Source of the DNA: Kryptolebias marmoratus
Taxonomy: Eukaryota > Chordata > Actinopteri > Cyprinodontiformes > Rivulidae
Length of the DNA stretch: 64,000 bases
Assembly (NCBI RefSeq): GCF_001649575.2
Contig: NC_051449.1
Location: 23,515,631 to 23,579,630 of the forward strand
Reading direction: 5' to 3'
Shown: in pieces, positions 10,470-26,675 of the stretch
How positions within the stretch are numbered: the first letter of the stretch is position 1
Layout of the letters: every line of letters starts with the position of its first letter
Notes under the pieces: generated by a model
Databases searched by the model: none
What the model was told of the DNA's origin: nothing
What the model saw: only the letters and a program-made list of their open reading frames with translations
Made by a program: the position numbers and the translations under genes

Positions 10470-13400
10470 CTAGGGAAGAAAAGAGTAGAATCACCCTACA
10501 TGCTGTTTCCCAAATCTATGACACAGCTTCTGTTAATCACGTGAATGCTGAGTCAGCATTCACACTATTGTTTTTATGTTTTATTTATATTTTTTCATAC
10601 ATTATTTGCAATCTACTTCTATATACTTTGTGCAATTTTAGCCATTTCTATTATATATAAAAATATTTAGCTCATTCAGGAGATGGGTGCTATGACTTTT
10701 AGCTTTTGAAACTTTTATACTGTTCAAAAAATGTAACTATTAACAAATATTTTCCCATAGAAATACATTGACAAAGAGAGGTTCAAAAACACTTGTATGG
10801 ATAGAAGACAGCAAGGAACCAGGGCCCCACCTGGTAAGCCATTGTAATAAATAGATCATGCGGCTAAATGAAACAATCCTTTTAGAGCTAAATTATAATT
10901 ATATGGATTTTTTTAGTTTAAGAAAAGATTTCTAAAGTGGATCTAGAATACAATTTATTCTGGAAAAAAAGGAAACAGAGTTCACTGCTTTGTGGTACTG
11001 AAATAAAAAAAAACTCAAGGCATGATTCTGCTTAAAGCTGGTCTGACAAGGCAGGCATCACAAATCCCTAATCCTTGATACACAGCGTGTACTGCACAGC
11101 TAGATCATACTGACACACCTTCAGCTAAGCGTTTCATCAGCGTTGTAAAGACGAGCAGCTTACTAAGCTTCATGCCCCCGTTAACTGATCCAGAAGAAGT
11201 TGAGCGCCAGCTGTAAAGGGTGGTCACCTACTCTGAATGCTATAAACATTACTGAAGCCACTGATTAGGAAATATGCAGTGTAATGTAAGATGTTATGTG
11301 AATACAGATTAGATTGTCATTTTGATTGGCTGTAACAATAATACTAACCAGGGAAATGGCATCTTATGTGAAATGCAATGTGAATGCTGAATGACTTAGC
11401 TGAAATTTGCTGAAGGAGCTAAAACTGAGTTGGTAAAGCTAAAAGAAGCAGAACCTGAGCTAAAAGTTAAAAGTAGCAAAATGCTATCTTAAAGCACCAG
11501 AAGATTTGCTAAAACTATCAAAACGCTTGCTAAAGGTGCCAAAGGATATTTTTAAGGAATTGAAGTATGTAAAATTGTAAATAAAGGTAAATGTTTTGAA
11601 AAATATATAAGTTACAAAAGACAAAAGTTGGAGCACCCATTTCCTGAATGAGCTGAACGTTTTAATGGCTAAAATAACTCAAAGTTTGCAGGAGTTAGAC
11701 TGCAGAAAACGTATAGAACAAAATCACGTAAACAGAAAAACGATGTGAAAACTGAATCAGCATTTGTGCAATAAAAATGGTAAGTTACAGTTGCTGTTTT
11801 TTATATTATTTGCTAAAAATAGTACACAATTATGTTCATAGTCACAAACTTTACTTGTTTGTCCCTGACTCACCGCAGCCCACCACCAGGCATCTGGTAT
11901 GCTGCTGAATGGTGTCCCAGGCTGATCCACCTCCACAGAATGCATCAGGGCAGAGAAGGTGAAGATGCCCATGGCGATGAACAGAAACAGACAGCACACC
12001 TACAGTATTACAGACAACGACAACAGTTATACTTGCAAGATACTGAAAATGAAAATGTATGTGAAGATTTAATTTTCTTTTCCACCATTTGTAAGATCAT
12101 CTAAGAATTTAAGATCTAATACTATTAACTATGTTATCAGAAAATAAGCTGCGTGAATTTGACAGGCTGTGCCTATGGGCATGAAATTCTATTAAGTGTT
12201 TAATAGGAAATATTTACTTGGGAAAGTTCATTTTGTGTTTAGCTTCATAACATCTCTGTGTTCAATTTATCATGTACACAATGTTAGCAACAGAACCTCT
12301 GTGTTTTGTGGATTTGACTAAAATAGCTTTATTCTCAACCATTGCTGTAAGGCAAAGGTGAACGATATCTTGTCTAATGTCATTTGTCTGTTTGTTGTCA
12401 AAATATCTCATGAACCACTGGACAGATTTTGATTAAAAATATTTTATTCATCTTCAACTGATTAACTTTTGGATTTCAAACTAATTTAAGATGGCCACCA
12501 CAGCCAACTGACATTATAAAGTACAAAAATTAGGTATAATTGAGTCAATTTTACAAATATTGACCTAATATTTGGTGCTATAGTAGCTGAGATTGATCCC
12601 CAGCATATATTCTAAGGGCAAGCAGATTACATCGGCTCTTTGTTTAAAACTTTGCCATTCACTATTTGGAGTCATCTCTGTCTATTAGCAACATATCTCA
12701 TGAAACATCAAACTGATTTTAATGAAACTTTCAAGGCACTGATTGTTCTTTTACAGCTGATTAACAACTATCCTTAGAAAAGACAAAAATTATTCAAATT
12801 CTGTTACGTTTACAGATATTGTGCTAAAATTTGGTGTGATTGTAGCTGAGAGTCATTCACAAGACTTACTTCAAGTGCTACTCATTACTCAGAGCGTGAC
12901 ATCTTGCAAAACTGAGTGAGATTGTACATAAGTAACATTATTTTCAAGAACTGACCAAACCAGCTAGAACTTATCATCGTTTCTGGCATGAAAGACAGCA
13001 AGCGATATGCATTCCTTGATTGAATGCTAGGTCTTTATTTTTACTTAAAATTCATGTTCTTTATAAGGAGCAACAGGAAATAATTTGGAAGTTCACAGCA
13101 CTTTTGATTAAAGCTGGAAAATATTTATACCAATCTTTAGATATAAATAGATACATATAAATATGTCTGTGTCTGTATTTGTGTGTGTGTGTGGGGGGGA
13201 TCATACTTGCTCAGAGCACTGGCGGATGGTAAAACCAAATGCCCTCATGCCTGTGGAGTGACGGGCAAGTTTCAGGATACGGAAGATGCGCATTAGCTTG
13301 ACCACTTTGAGCACTTTGCTGACTTTACTGACCCTGGACATGGCCTTCAGATCTTCCTGTGCACTGGCATCTTCTGAATCTATAACAAACGTTTCAAAGA

Positions 13401-15200
13401 TGATCTGGATGAAGTACGGCATGACAGCCACCACATCAACAAAGTTCAGGGCACTTTTCACAAAATGCTTGATGTTAGACGTGGTGACAAGCCTCAAAAA
13501 ATATTCTAGAGTGAAGAACAAGATGGAGGCAACCTCCACCCACTCCATATATGTTTTGCCAGCAGCTTTGTACTGCCTGAGTTCATTGACTGTATTCATT
13601 GTCATGGCAACGATGGAGATAAGCACAAAAAGACTAGAAAATACAGCAAAAGATTTGGCTGCTAGAGAGGAGTAAGGATTCTCCATCAAGTCCCAAAGGG
13701 CCTTTCGAAAGTCTCCTAGAAACATGGTTGTGTAGCCTTCGTCATCCTGATGAGGTTTAATCTCATCAATCAGCTCCTGGTTAACCTTCAGTTGGTCTCT
13801 GATGTCATCCACTTTTTCTTCAAACAAAATACGACAGCACCTAGGACAAAAGAAATTTGGCATAAATATGCTTTTCTGACCCATGCTTAACATACACAGA
13901 CTAAAGGCCTTAAAGGAACGCTTATCGCATGCTGCTGTCTATGCCAGAGTTTTAGACTAAAATCAGATTATGCAGCCATTTTGGTCAAACCTTGATAATA
14001 ACATTATGCGCAATCTTATGTGATAGCTCGCATAATCTGCTAGTGCCTTCAGTGTGTGTTGAGAATGATTATCATCTATACCACACCAAGTTTTAGCTCA
14101 ATATCTGTAAAATTCACTGAGGCGTAGCTATTTTTGCGTAGGCTATGTTTGACTAGCTGTGATGGCCATCTTGAATTGGATTGACTCCAAAAGTTGATCA
14201 GTTTTAGATGAAGAGCCAATAACTTCTTTTTGAGAGTTTCATTAAAACCCATCCAGTGGTTCTTGACATATTTTGCTAACAAACAGACATAGTTGATTTC
14301 AGTGGTCAATGGCAAAGTTTGACATACAGTTCTTGTGCAATCAGTTAGAGCTCAGAGTATAAGTTGGAGATTAGTCTCAGTGACTACCACACTATATTTA
14401 GCTCATTAGCTATAGTTATACCCTTTTTTCTGTCTGCTAAGATCTCTTTGCTGTGGCAGCCATCTTGATTTAGGTTGACTTTGCAGGTTATTCAGCTGTA
14501 CATGTCAACCCAATAATTACCTTTTAAAAGTTTCATTTAAATCCAGTCAGTGAGTGATTGATTGCTAACACTACAGACACACGAACACGAACTAAAAAAC
14601 AATATTGCTTCTCCTTTGCGTTCCCCGGCAGGCAGTATTAACTGTAGCTCACAGTATAATCCAAGCAGCATACCTTGGACTGTCCTTCAGTTTGAGCCCC
14701 CAGAATGACATCTCTTCCTCAAAGTTGACAGGACAGAGGCTGTCCATCACCCAAAGGACATTGCTGCAGTAGAAGTGAAATATGTAGTGGAAAAACATAG
14801 GGTCCCTATCAAAGAAGAACTCATCGTTCTGAACATTATAGTCGTCACAGAGTGTCTGACGCTTAACAGGATCATTGCACAGAGCAAGGACTCCAATTCT
14901 GGTTTTTGGGTATCTGAGTGCCAGATGCTTTGGGATGTGAAATACCTTCCCACCCACATTCAAGTTGACAATGTTTGATCTCCTTGGGTTTGGTGCGTCT
15001 TTGCTCTTATTTTTTTCCACAACAGGGGTGTCAAGGTTGTCCATTGAAGTCCATGGTTTTACTGAACTGTCCTGTGAAAAAGGAAATTCATTCTCTTCCT
15101 CTTCGATGCTCTGTGAAAGACTTATGTCTCGTTTTATGCTTGCAAAAAGGCTGGAGCGACGTTTTTTCAGCACCTTCAGCTTGGGCCTAATGCTCGCCAT
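10146..15200 (-). CDS. kcnv2: Kv8.2-type silent potassium channel subunit (KCNV2-like)
   Basis: Complement join of 15200-14674, 13840-13207, 11999-11874 and 10469-10146 gives 536 aa. The start has a perfect Kozak context (ACCATGG). A tetramerisation T1 domain spans about 78-178, with FFFDRDP at 128-134 and the CC pair at 177-178. S1 is about 237-258, S2 275-293, S3 304-325, S4 348-369, S5 388-410, the pore helix with WWW at 425-427, the filter TVGYGD at 434-439 and S6 450-473. S6 has NGMPIS where gating Kv subunits have a PxP hinge, a mark of silent subunits. The family assembles with Kv2 channels in the plasma membrane and modifies their gating; in mammals it acts in photoreceptors. The S4-S6 sequence fits KCNV2 better than KCNV1 or KCNG. 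Which fish paralogue (a or b) it is cannot be decided here. Confidence 0.93.
10540..10810 (-). repeat. Minisatellite-bearing repeat family M (copy, terminal part)
   Basis: It starts with a palindrome at 10541-10563 (11-bp arms GTGAATGCTGA and TCAGCATTCAC around one base). It then matches, in reverse, the right half of the copy at 11371-11775 over about 200 bp (shared ATTTAGCTCATTCAGGA and TTTTAGCCATT). It lies in kcnv2 intron 3. Confidence 0.6.
11371..11775 (+). repeat. Minisatellite-bearing repeat family M (copy)
   Basis: It begins GTGAATGCTGAATGA, continues into imperfect repeats of an AGCTAAAAGTAGCAAAA-like motif (about 11395-11545) and ends CTGAATCAGCATTTG. It lies in kcnv2 intron 3. Other copies: 10540-10810, 32700-32880, 36570-37370 and 59400-59600. 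Confidence 0.6.
11874..11999 (-). CDS. kcnv2: kcnv2 coding exon 3
   Basis: A 126-bp exon encoding residues 388-429: S5, the turret and the pore helix up to WWWAA. The acceptor is TGTAG|GTGTGC and the donor GCG|GTGAGT. Confidence 0.92.
12330..13045 (-). repeat. Abundant tandem-unit repeat family H (two units plus head)
   Basis: Two diverged units of roughly 300 bp (about 12380-12660 and 12680-13000) share CTCATGAACCACTGGACAG, ATTTTAATGAAAC and AGCTGAGAGTCATTCAC-like blocks. They end with the reversed head GATATGCATTCCTTGA-TGCTAGG at 13015-13035. It occupies much of kcnv2 intron 2. Confidence 0.65.
13207..13840 (-). CDS. kcnv2: kcnv2 coding exon 2
   Basis: It encodes residues 176-387: the CC pair ending T1, the T1-S1 linker, S1 to S4 and the S4-S5 linker. 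The acceptor is CCTAG|GTGCTG and the donor CAA|GTATGA (phase 0). Confidence 0.93.
13900..14615 (+). repeat. Abundant tandem-unit repeat family H (head plus two units)
   Basis: The head (GGCCTTAAAGGAACGCTTATC) at about 13908 is followed by two units, each with TTTAGCTCA, GCCATCTTGA and GACTCCAAAAGTTGATCA-type blocks. It occupies most of kcnv2 intron 1. Confidence 0.65.
14674..15200 (-). CDS. kcnv2: kcnv2 coding exon 1
   Basis: It encodes residues 1-175 plus two bases of codon 176: a basic and acidic N-terminal tail, then most of the T1 domain. The donor is CCAAG|GTATGC (phase 2). Confidence 0.92.
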
Positions 15201-15500
15201 GGTGCCAGCTCTTCAGCAGACCAAGAAGCAGAAAGGGTCGGTGCTAACTTTGGTTCCAGTCAGTGAAGAACAATAAGAACAAAAATATTCCTGAATATTT
15301 CCATTTGCTGACTGTTTCCCAGGAAAAAAAATACCATCCAATGTTTGTAAAGATAAAGTGAAAGAGAGCTTTTCAGTCAGGGTGCAGGAAGATTAGCTGT
15401 GTGAGTTTAAGATTCAGTGCCTTCTCTGATTCTTTAATCCTATTGCTGTTCTTTCTGTCCCAGCGCAAGTTAAAAATACTGTTCACTGGGATTAGTGCAG
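15201..15500 (-). promoter_or_regulatory. kcnv2 5' flank with CRX/OTX-like sites
   Basis: Within 300 bp upstream of the kcnv2 ATG are three homeodomain sites of the TAATC(C/T) type: 15390-15397 (GCTAATCT on minus), 15434-15440 (TTAATCC on plus) and 15489-15495 (CTAATCC on minus). CRX and OTX2 bind this core and drive photoreceptor genes in vertebrates. The clustering agrees with the known retinal role of KCNV2, but function is inferred. Confidence 0.4.
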
Positions 15501-15634
15501 CGATTTAAGGCTTTGACTTCTCAGAGAGCAGGAAAGGCAGAGAGTGGTGTGATGACATTATTACACAGCTAACAAGGCTGACAAACACTTTGACACAGAA
15601 CGTTCAAACTAATGATACTGATGATAATGTTTGT

Positions 15635-15925
15635 CCTGTAACTGGAGGGTTGCCGGTTCGAGCCCCTGTTCTGTCAGTCTCGTTGTGTCCTGGGGCAAGA
15701 CGCTTCACCTGCCTCGCCTACTGGTGGTGGTCAGAGGGCTCGGTGGCGCCGGTGTGATGGCAGCCTTCCTTCTGTCAGCCCGCCCCAGGGCAGCTGTGGC
15801 TACAGTGTAGCTTACCGCCATCAGTGCATGAATGAACGAGTGAATGATTGTAGAGTGAAGCGCTTTGGGGTCCTTGGACTAGATAAAGCGCTACACAAGT
15901 GCAAGCCTTTTACCATTTACCAATG
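15635..15925 (+). repeat. tRNA-derived SINE (5'-truncated)
   Basis: It contains a polymerase III B box (GGTTCGAGCCC, about 15656-15666), a conserved SINE body (CCTGGGGCAAGACGCTTCACC) and a 3' tail GCGCTTTGGGGTCC...GATAAAGCGCTACACAAGTGC shared with a LINE. The A-box half is missing. Related pieces are at 28550-28678 (reverse) and 58140-58240. Confidence 0.8.
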
Positions 15926-16150
15926 ATACAACCAAACTGAGAAAAAAAGCATTTTCTGTGAAAAACACAAAGTGAATGCATAAATTACATGCATAAATGA
16001 TATTTCCTACTGTTTGGGAAAAATGAAAGAATTATCTTAGAAAAATATATCAACTTCTTGTTTTCCTCATGCCATATGCCGCTCCATACCCTAGCTAATG
16101 TGGACTTATGGCTACTTTTAGCTGAAATCGTCCTAACCCTCACCCTAACC
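15926..16150. other. Noncoding, nothing recognised
   Basis: AT-rich sequence with no gene. Two imperfect CCCTAA-like units at 16131-16152 are too few to be a telomeric tract. Confidence 0.4.
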
Positions 16151-16752
16151 CCATAACAAAAAACACTGTTACAGGGTTGAATCATCGTTACAGGGTTGTT
16201 CTTAAGCAAGCCAGTCCCTTTTCTCTAAGTGTTATTTCATGAAGATTATTTTCAGATTGGGCCTATCAAATGGCTAAATCAAATGCAGAGAGGCAAAGAG
16301 AGTACAGGGCGAGAAGAAATGCAGATTCACAGAGAAGGGAAGAATACCTCAGGAAAGCGCATGAGCGATGGAAAAGAGATAAAGAAGCAGGGAAAAAGAA
16401 AACAATCAATGACCTGAGTAAAAGAGCTCAAAAACAAAAGCGTAAGGAGTGACGGAAGGCTAAAGAAAGACAGAAAAGGAATGCTGAGATGGAAAGCTGT
16501 GTGCCTGCCGCTCTAACTCCTCCACATACTCCTGACAGTAAGATTGAAGATGCAGTGCAAGCCAGACCAGAGTCCTCACGGTGAGGGAAATGTGGTTAGA
16601 AATAATGCTTGGTTTAAATTTAATACACACACACACAAAGCCATAGTGGTCAATTTTGCACCCTCGTGTCCTAGTTGCTATGTCATGACTAATGTTACTA
16701 CTAATCAGTAAAACTAAGAATCCCTTTAACGTTGTTTCATTTTAGTCATTCA

Positions 16753-18033
16753 CAGCGGTGGAAAGTAACGAAGTACAAGTATTTTGTTACTGTACTTAAG
16801 TACAATTTTCGTGTATCTGTACTTTTTTTTAAGTAGATTTAATGATGGATACTTTCTACTTTTACTCCACTACATTGTACAGTAAGTATCTGTACTTTCT
16901 ACTTCACTACATTTCTACAAAACCGTTGCGTTACTCGTTACATCCAAGTCGCATTTCAATATTTTGATTTGTTCGTTAGTTTGAAAGTATCCAATGGCGA
17001 GAGAGGAATCGGTCCACTGAACCAATGCAAAGCGAGAAAGAACCATTAGGCCCTCCCTCAAGAAGAGCAAGGCAGGGCAGCACCTGCAGAATCCCTAACA
17101 CCCAGAATGGAGTCCAGTGATAGACAACCAGAAGACCTGCGCCACCCATGGCCTTATTTAAAAGATTTATTTGAAATAACCGGGTCAAGTTTACCTTAAA
17201 GTGGCCAACTCTCTGCTATTCCTGTATCGATTTGATACAGTAGAGGCTTCTGCANNNNNNNNNNNNNNNNNNNNNNNNNNNNNNNNNNNNNNNNNNNNNN
17301 NNNNNNNNNNNNNNNNNNNNNNNNNNNNNNNNNNNNNNNNNNNNNNNNNNNNNNNNNNNNNNNNNNNNNNNNNNNNNNNNNNNNNNNNNNNNNNNNNNNN
17401 NNNNNNNNNNNNNNNNNNNNNNNNNNNNNNNNNNNNNNNNNNNNNNNNNNNNNNNNNNNNNNNNNNNNNNNNNNNNNNNNNNNNNNNNNNNNNNNNNNNN
17501 NNNNNNNNNNNNNNNNNNNNNNNNNNNNNNNNNNNNNNNNNNNNNNNNNNNNNNNNNNNNNNNNNNNNNNNNNNNNNNNNNNNNNNNNNNNNNNNNNNNN
17601 NNNNNNNNNNNNNNNNNNNNNNNNNNNNNNNNNNNNNNNNNNNNNNNNNNNNNNNNNNNNNNNNNNNNNNNNNNNNNNNNNNNNNNNNNNNNNNNNNNNN
17701 NNNNNNNNNNNNNNNNNNNNNNNNNNNNNNNNNNNNNNNNNNNNNNNNNNNNNNNNNNNNNNNNNNNNNNNNNNNNNNNNNNNNNNNNNNNNNNTAATCA
17801 GAAATGTCATGTTTTCATTAGCTGTAAGCAACAAATCATCAGCATTGTTCATTAAAATGGTACATTACTGATGTATTAAAATTAAATATGATAGGTACAC
17901 TTAAGGACATTGTATTAGCCTTTAGGTAATACAGTCGACAAGTACTTCTACTTTTAATACTTAAGTAGTTTTAAAAGCCACTTCTTTCTTACTTTTACTT
18001 AAGTACATTGTTTGAGTACTTTCTCCACCACTG
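16753..18033. mobile_element. hAT-type transposon containing an assembly gap
   Basis: The ends CAGCGGTGGAAAGTA and TACTTTCTCCACCACTG are inverted repeats of the CAGTGGTGG hAT type common in fish. They are flanked by the perfect 8-bp duplication GTCATTCA (16745-16752 and 18034-18041). Both subterminal regions are rich in AAGTAC/GTACTT. About 540 of its 1281 bp are unsequenced, so the presence of a transposase cannot be judged. Confidence 0.85.
17255..17794. other. Assembly gap (540 N)
   Basis: A run of unsequenced bases inside the hAT element; open frames drawn through it are artefacts. Confidence 1.
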
Positions 18034-18481
18034 GTCATTCAACAGGTAAGAAAGCATCCAGAAAAGCAAGAGACAAACTGTGCAAAGAAATAGAAGTACT
18101 AAAAAGGAAACTCAAACATCAGAAGAATCAGACAGAAAAATACAAGAAAAGATTCCAGCAAGCAACCAAAAATAAAGACTCTCCCAAGTCCAAAGTCCAT
18201 CAGTTGCTGAAGAATTGTACTGTGAACAGCATGGTGAGGAAAACTTTACTGCACCATGAAACCCTATTTGTGACATTAGGAGGAAGTACAAGAATGCCAG
18301 AAATAAAAAAGAGACAAAACTGTTGCTGTTGCTACTGTTGCTTATGTCGTTCATCTTGTTTGTTTTAATGAATTAATTAAAGTACATTTTAACTTGATCA
18401 AATGTTGTCATTCATTCAACCCTGTCACAGTGTGTTCAACCATGTTACTTGTTACATTGTTATACATTTGTTGGTAATAAT

Positions 18482-18963
18482 TGTCATGATGTGGAGTGAC
18501 GAAAGCGAACCCAGAGCGCAGACTCATGTTAAAAAGAAACTAATTTATTAAACTAAAGAATGAACAAAACAAAAGCTGACATGGCAGCAAAACAAAAAGA
18601 TAAACTGAGCAAAGCACGGAGTAGCAGAACCAGGAAGTAACGGCAAAAACAACAAGCAAACAAACGACAAACATTAGACAAACCTTAGACAATGGACCAG
18701 CGAGGTATGGAGAGAAATGACCGGGTTTTAAAGTGCAGAGGATAATTGTGGTAAGTGGATTCAGGTGTATGGGAGCAGTCATGGGCAGGTGGAGATGGGC
18801 GTGGCCAGGAAACAGCAAAAGGGTGACTGGGGAGGAGTGAATACAAAAGCATGAACATGAGACCAAACAAAAAGCAAATACAACAGAATAGAAACAAAAC
18901 AAAAGTCCAAACCAAATAAAAATAAAACATAAACAAAACCCATAGAAAAACCAAATCACCACA
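18482..18963 (-). mobile_element. Solo LTR, family A (copy 3)
   Basis: A 482-bp TGTCAT...CCACA unit flanked by the perfect 5-bp duplication ATAAT (18477-18481 and 18964-18968). It carries the same GCAGACTCAT block as copies 1, 2 and 4. Confidence 0.8.
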
Positions 18964-19015
18964 ATAATAACAAGTATTAGACAAATGTTTGTTGAACTGT
19001 ATGTAATGTTTAGAG

Positions 19016-19572
19016 CAGGGGTGTCAAACCCAGTGGCGCAAGGGGGCCAAAATTAAATATTTTGTCCTAGCCAAGGGCCAGTCACGATCAATATTTATTA
19101 AAAATTACATAAATTAACCTTAGTTTTATATGTATTATTTCAAATCATGCATATAGAAATATCAATGACCTTTTCCCAGTTACAGATTATACAGAATTTA
19201 GAGCAAACATACTTTAATGAACGCAGACAACTAGATCAAACTTCAAAAAGCTCATCATTAGCCGTCATTTCTTATGCCTCACTCAGCTTTTAAATCAATT
19301 TTTTAACATTAAAACAGATTTTTTTAAAAGCTATCAACAGCAACCTGATCATACAGAAATTAAAACTATATATTGTTGGCTTCTAAGTCACTGTCAAGAG
19401 AAAACTTCACTAATTAGACTCCAAAAATAAGCAAAATAAGAATCAAGAATCAGAGACTTGATCTGTCCCAGACTAGAGGGCCGGACCGAATGAAATCTAA
19501 ACGTCTTGGAGGCCAGATGAAATGTTACAGAGGGCCGGATCTGGCCCGCGGGCCTTGAGTTTGACACGTGTG
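19016..19572. mobile_element. Non-autonomous hAT element
   Basis: A 557-bp unit with inverted ends CAGGGGTGTCAAACCCA and TGAGTTTGACACGTGTG and a perfect 8-bp target duplication GTTTAGAG (19008-19015 and 19573-19580). The inner sequence has the GGGCCGGATCTGGCCCGCGG motif typical of fish hAT derivatives. No transposase frame. Confidence 0.85.
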
Positions 19573-19580
19573 GTTTAGAG

Positions 19581-20340
19581 GATGAGTAGAACACATAAAA
19601 AGCATGATCTAATGTTTATGTTAAAGTGTATTTTCATGATTTATGAAGACCGATTGTACATTAAGTTGCCATATTCTACTTGACAGTCAAATTATTATTA
19701 TTTAGAATCAAATAAAATATACTCACAACAAGTTATTTTACATAAGGGACAGGTGATTACAAAGGAACTGGAACATTTATTGTGATTATGTTTTACAGTC
19801 ATACTCATACAAGAATAAAATTGTCATGTTACGGGGTTGAATTTAAAACAACCTAAATTACAAAGAAATTCCTAATAGTATGGGATTTCATGCAGAAGGT
19901 GGGAAAACACATTTTTTCAGAGGTTCAAATAGTCTTTCAGTTGATGTAATGTTCAGAAACAAAAAAAAATTGTGGTAGGCCTATATTTTTCAGTAACCTG
20001 AGAACCCAAAGTGCACCAAATTCAGAGAATCACCCAATTACATATGAATTACACACATTGCAGAGCGAGCGTTCCCCCCAATGACTTATATGGATATATG
20101 GATCCATATAAGTCACTGGTTCCCCCACATCAGCTTTGGGAAATGGTATGTTCCAGTCCACCGGAACGGGAAGTTGCACTTTTAAAAATATATACATATA
20201 TATATATATATATATTGTTTTAATGTTGCCTGCGTTCATTTTTAATCATATTTGGCTGGTTTAATTTTAATTAAATTAAAATCAAATTAAAATTATCAAA
20301 CTGAGTGAAACACCAACATTTCAGTTGACTTATATTCCGT
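19581..20340. other. Noncoding upstream of rps28, with a perfect hairpin
   Basis: No gene seen. At 20082-20115 there is a 14-bp perfect inverted repeat (TGACTTATATGGAT, loop 6). A (TA)n tract lies at about 20188-20215. Confidence 0.55.
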
Positions 20341-20348
20341 CCGCGCAC

Positions 20349-20381
20349 CACGTGACTTCCTTTCCGGTCTAACCTGACAAC
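20349..20381 (+). promoter_or_regulatory. rps28 core promoter: E-box and 5'TOP tract
   Basis: CACGTG (20349-20354) is a MYC/USF-type E-box. Directly after it comes the pyrimidine tract CTTCCTTTCC (20356-20365), as in vertebrate ribosomal-protein mRNAs, which begin at a C within a 5'TOP. This gives a 5' UTR of about 25 nt. TOP mRNAs are translated under mTOR/LARP1 control in vertebrates. Confidence 0.65.

Positions 20382-26675
<6,294 letters not shown>

Larger units (their letters stand above)
16270..18368 (+). pseudogene. Broken two-exon gene for a basic coiled-coil protein
   Basis: Exon 1 (16270-16581) starts with ATG in MAKSNAERQREYRARRN and is rich in K, R and E, typical of a basic helical or coiled-coil region. 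A TGA interrupts it at 16450-16452 and the same frame then continues to a donor, TCACG|GTGAGG, at 16581/16582. The acceptor TTTCATTTTAG ends at 16745. Exon 2 resumes after the hAT insertion at about 18035 (HSTGKKASRKARDKL...), with a long coiled coil and then SPKSKVHQLLKN. After about 18245 the frame appears to shift: another frame reads a basic DIRRKYKNARNKK stretch. It resembles an uncharacterised protein type I associate with multi-copy fish genes, probably transposon-encoded. It is dead through a nonsense codon, an insertion at the acceptor, a frameshift and loss of the C-terminal part. Confidence 0.55.
16160..18450. mobile_element. Candidate unnamed DNA transposon with paired inverted motifs
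   Basis: The left side has two direct copies of GTTACAGGGTTGAA-like motif (16168-16181 and 16187-16200, 19-bp period). The right side has two inverted copies (18415-18428 and 18435-18448, 20-bp period). Between them lies the spliced coiled-coil gene remnant. The arrangement resembles subterminal transposase-binding sites. A further direct copy lies at 19828-19841, so the true right end could be further out. Exact termini and target duplication were not found. Confidence 0.45.

Noticed and set aside
13286..13675. 129-aa plus-strand open frame
   Set aside because: Antisense shadow of kcnv2 exon 2, whose protein is clearly a potassium channel.
15650..15670. Possible tRNA gene from the GGTTCGAGCCC box
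   Set aside because: No cloverleaf or A box; the flanking body and tail show it is a SINE.
16131..16152. Telomere-like CCCTAACCCTCACCCTAACCCC
   Set aside because: Only a few imperfect units; too short for an interstitial telomeric tract.
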